A DNA stretch of 64,000 nt from Flavobacteriales bacterium (lineage in GTDB: Bacteria; Bacteroidota; Bacteroidia; Flavobacteriales_C; GCA-002722245), in the NCBI GenBank assembly GCA_023251095.1, contig JAHEZL010000005.1:94201-158200 (forward strand). Direction: 5' to 3'. Position 1 is the first letter of the stretch. Every line of letters starts with the position of its first letter. Shown piece after piece: positions 63,904 to 64,000 of this stretch. A model generated the notes under the pieces. That model was not told where the DNA came from. It saw only the letters and a list, made by a program, of their open reading frames with translations, and searched no databases. The position numbers and the translations under genes were made by a program.

Positions 63904-64000
63904 GCAATCCATTCCTAATTGCATTGAGCACGTAAAGTTAATTGGCAGTTTGCATAAAAAAATGTTGAGTTCGATTGCGGCATTTATTTGTTTTTATTTT

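Noticed and set aside
63904..64000. Right end of the window
   Set aside because: AT-rich sequence without a supported open frame or signal.

Overview
The window is a chromosomal segment of a member of the Bacteroidota. This rests on two proteins with C-terminal gliding-type (type B) type IX secretion signals, an HYC/CC/PP-type small cysteine protein next to a copper-efflux operon, several LytTR regulators, lipoproteins with Bacteroidota-style lipoboxes, and promoters of the TTG-N19-TAnnTTTG type. Composition is AT-rich. I see no rRNA, tRNA, CRISPR array, phage or classical insertion sequence. The family or species cannot be fixed from the sequence alone.

Layout. 1-472: 5' part of an outer-membrane barrel-like gene. 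676-4108 (minus): tight operon lpxK, purine nucleoside phosphorylase, Nif3-like protein, COG1579 zinc-ribbon protein. 4180-12199: secreted and envelope proteins (papain-like protease, type IX cargo, YhcH-type protein, SIMPL-like protein, OmpA-like protein, lipoprotein). 12499-25036: envelope block with pbpC, a propeller sensor kinase, its LytTR regulator, a GIY-YIG gene enclosed in a long inverted repeat, and an alpha-2-macroglobulin lipoprotein. 25326-32053 (minus): two L,D-transpeptidase-type proteins, a LysM-containing protein and a glycogen synthase/phosphorylase fusion. 32253-36750: MlaE-MlaF-MlaD lipid transporter with a class I aldolase, convergent with a phosphofructokinase. 36850-47450 (minus): Cus-type copper/silver efflux operon with small metal-binding proteins, preceded by a P2-type ATPase. 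47779-53337: a hypothetical exported protein and a five-gene phosphorelay cluster. 53338-59650: thioredoxin, a DnaJ-like chaperone, TlpA-like lipoprotein, M1 peptidase, LpxH. 59840-63903: a beta-helix type IX cargo protein and a membrane-anchored transglutaminase-like protein.

Themes. Much of the window serves the envelope: lipid A (LpxK, LpxH), phospholipid trafficking (Mla), peptidoglycan (PBP1C, L,D-transpeptidases) and envelope defence (alpha-2-macroglobulin). The bacterial alpha-2-macroglobulin/PBP1C pair is known from other bacteria. Here a sensor kinase and LytTR regulator sit between the two genes, and the promoter of the macroglobulin gene carries two ACGCTT(A/T)AT repeats 21 bp apart. 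A related site precedes a nearby lipoprotein gene.

Most interesting signal. A palindromic repeat family with the core CGTCATTGCGA...GAAGCAA occurs three times: as a perfect 31-bp-arm hairpin inside the 5' coding end of the sensor kinase gene, as a nested 42-bp-arm hairpin between two convergent genes, and as a split pair of perfect 46-bp inverted arms with a GIY-YIG nuclease gene between them. This looks like a small mobile unit, with the hairpins as possible non-autonomous relatives. Separate families of REPIN-like elements lie at 12329-12477 and at 25157-25327 / 59660-59823.
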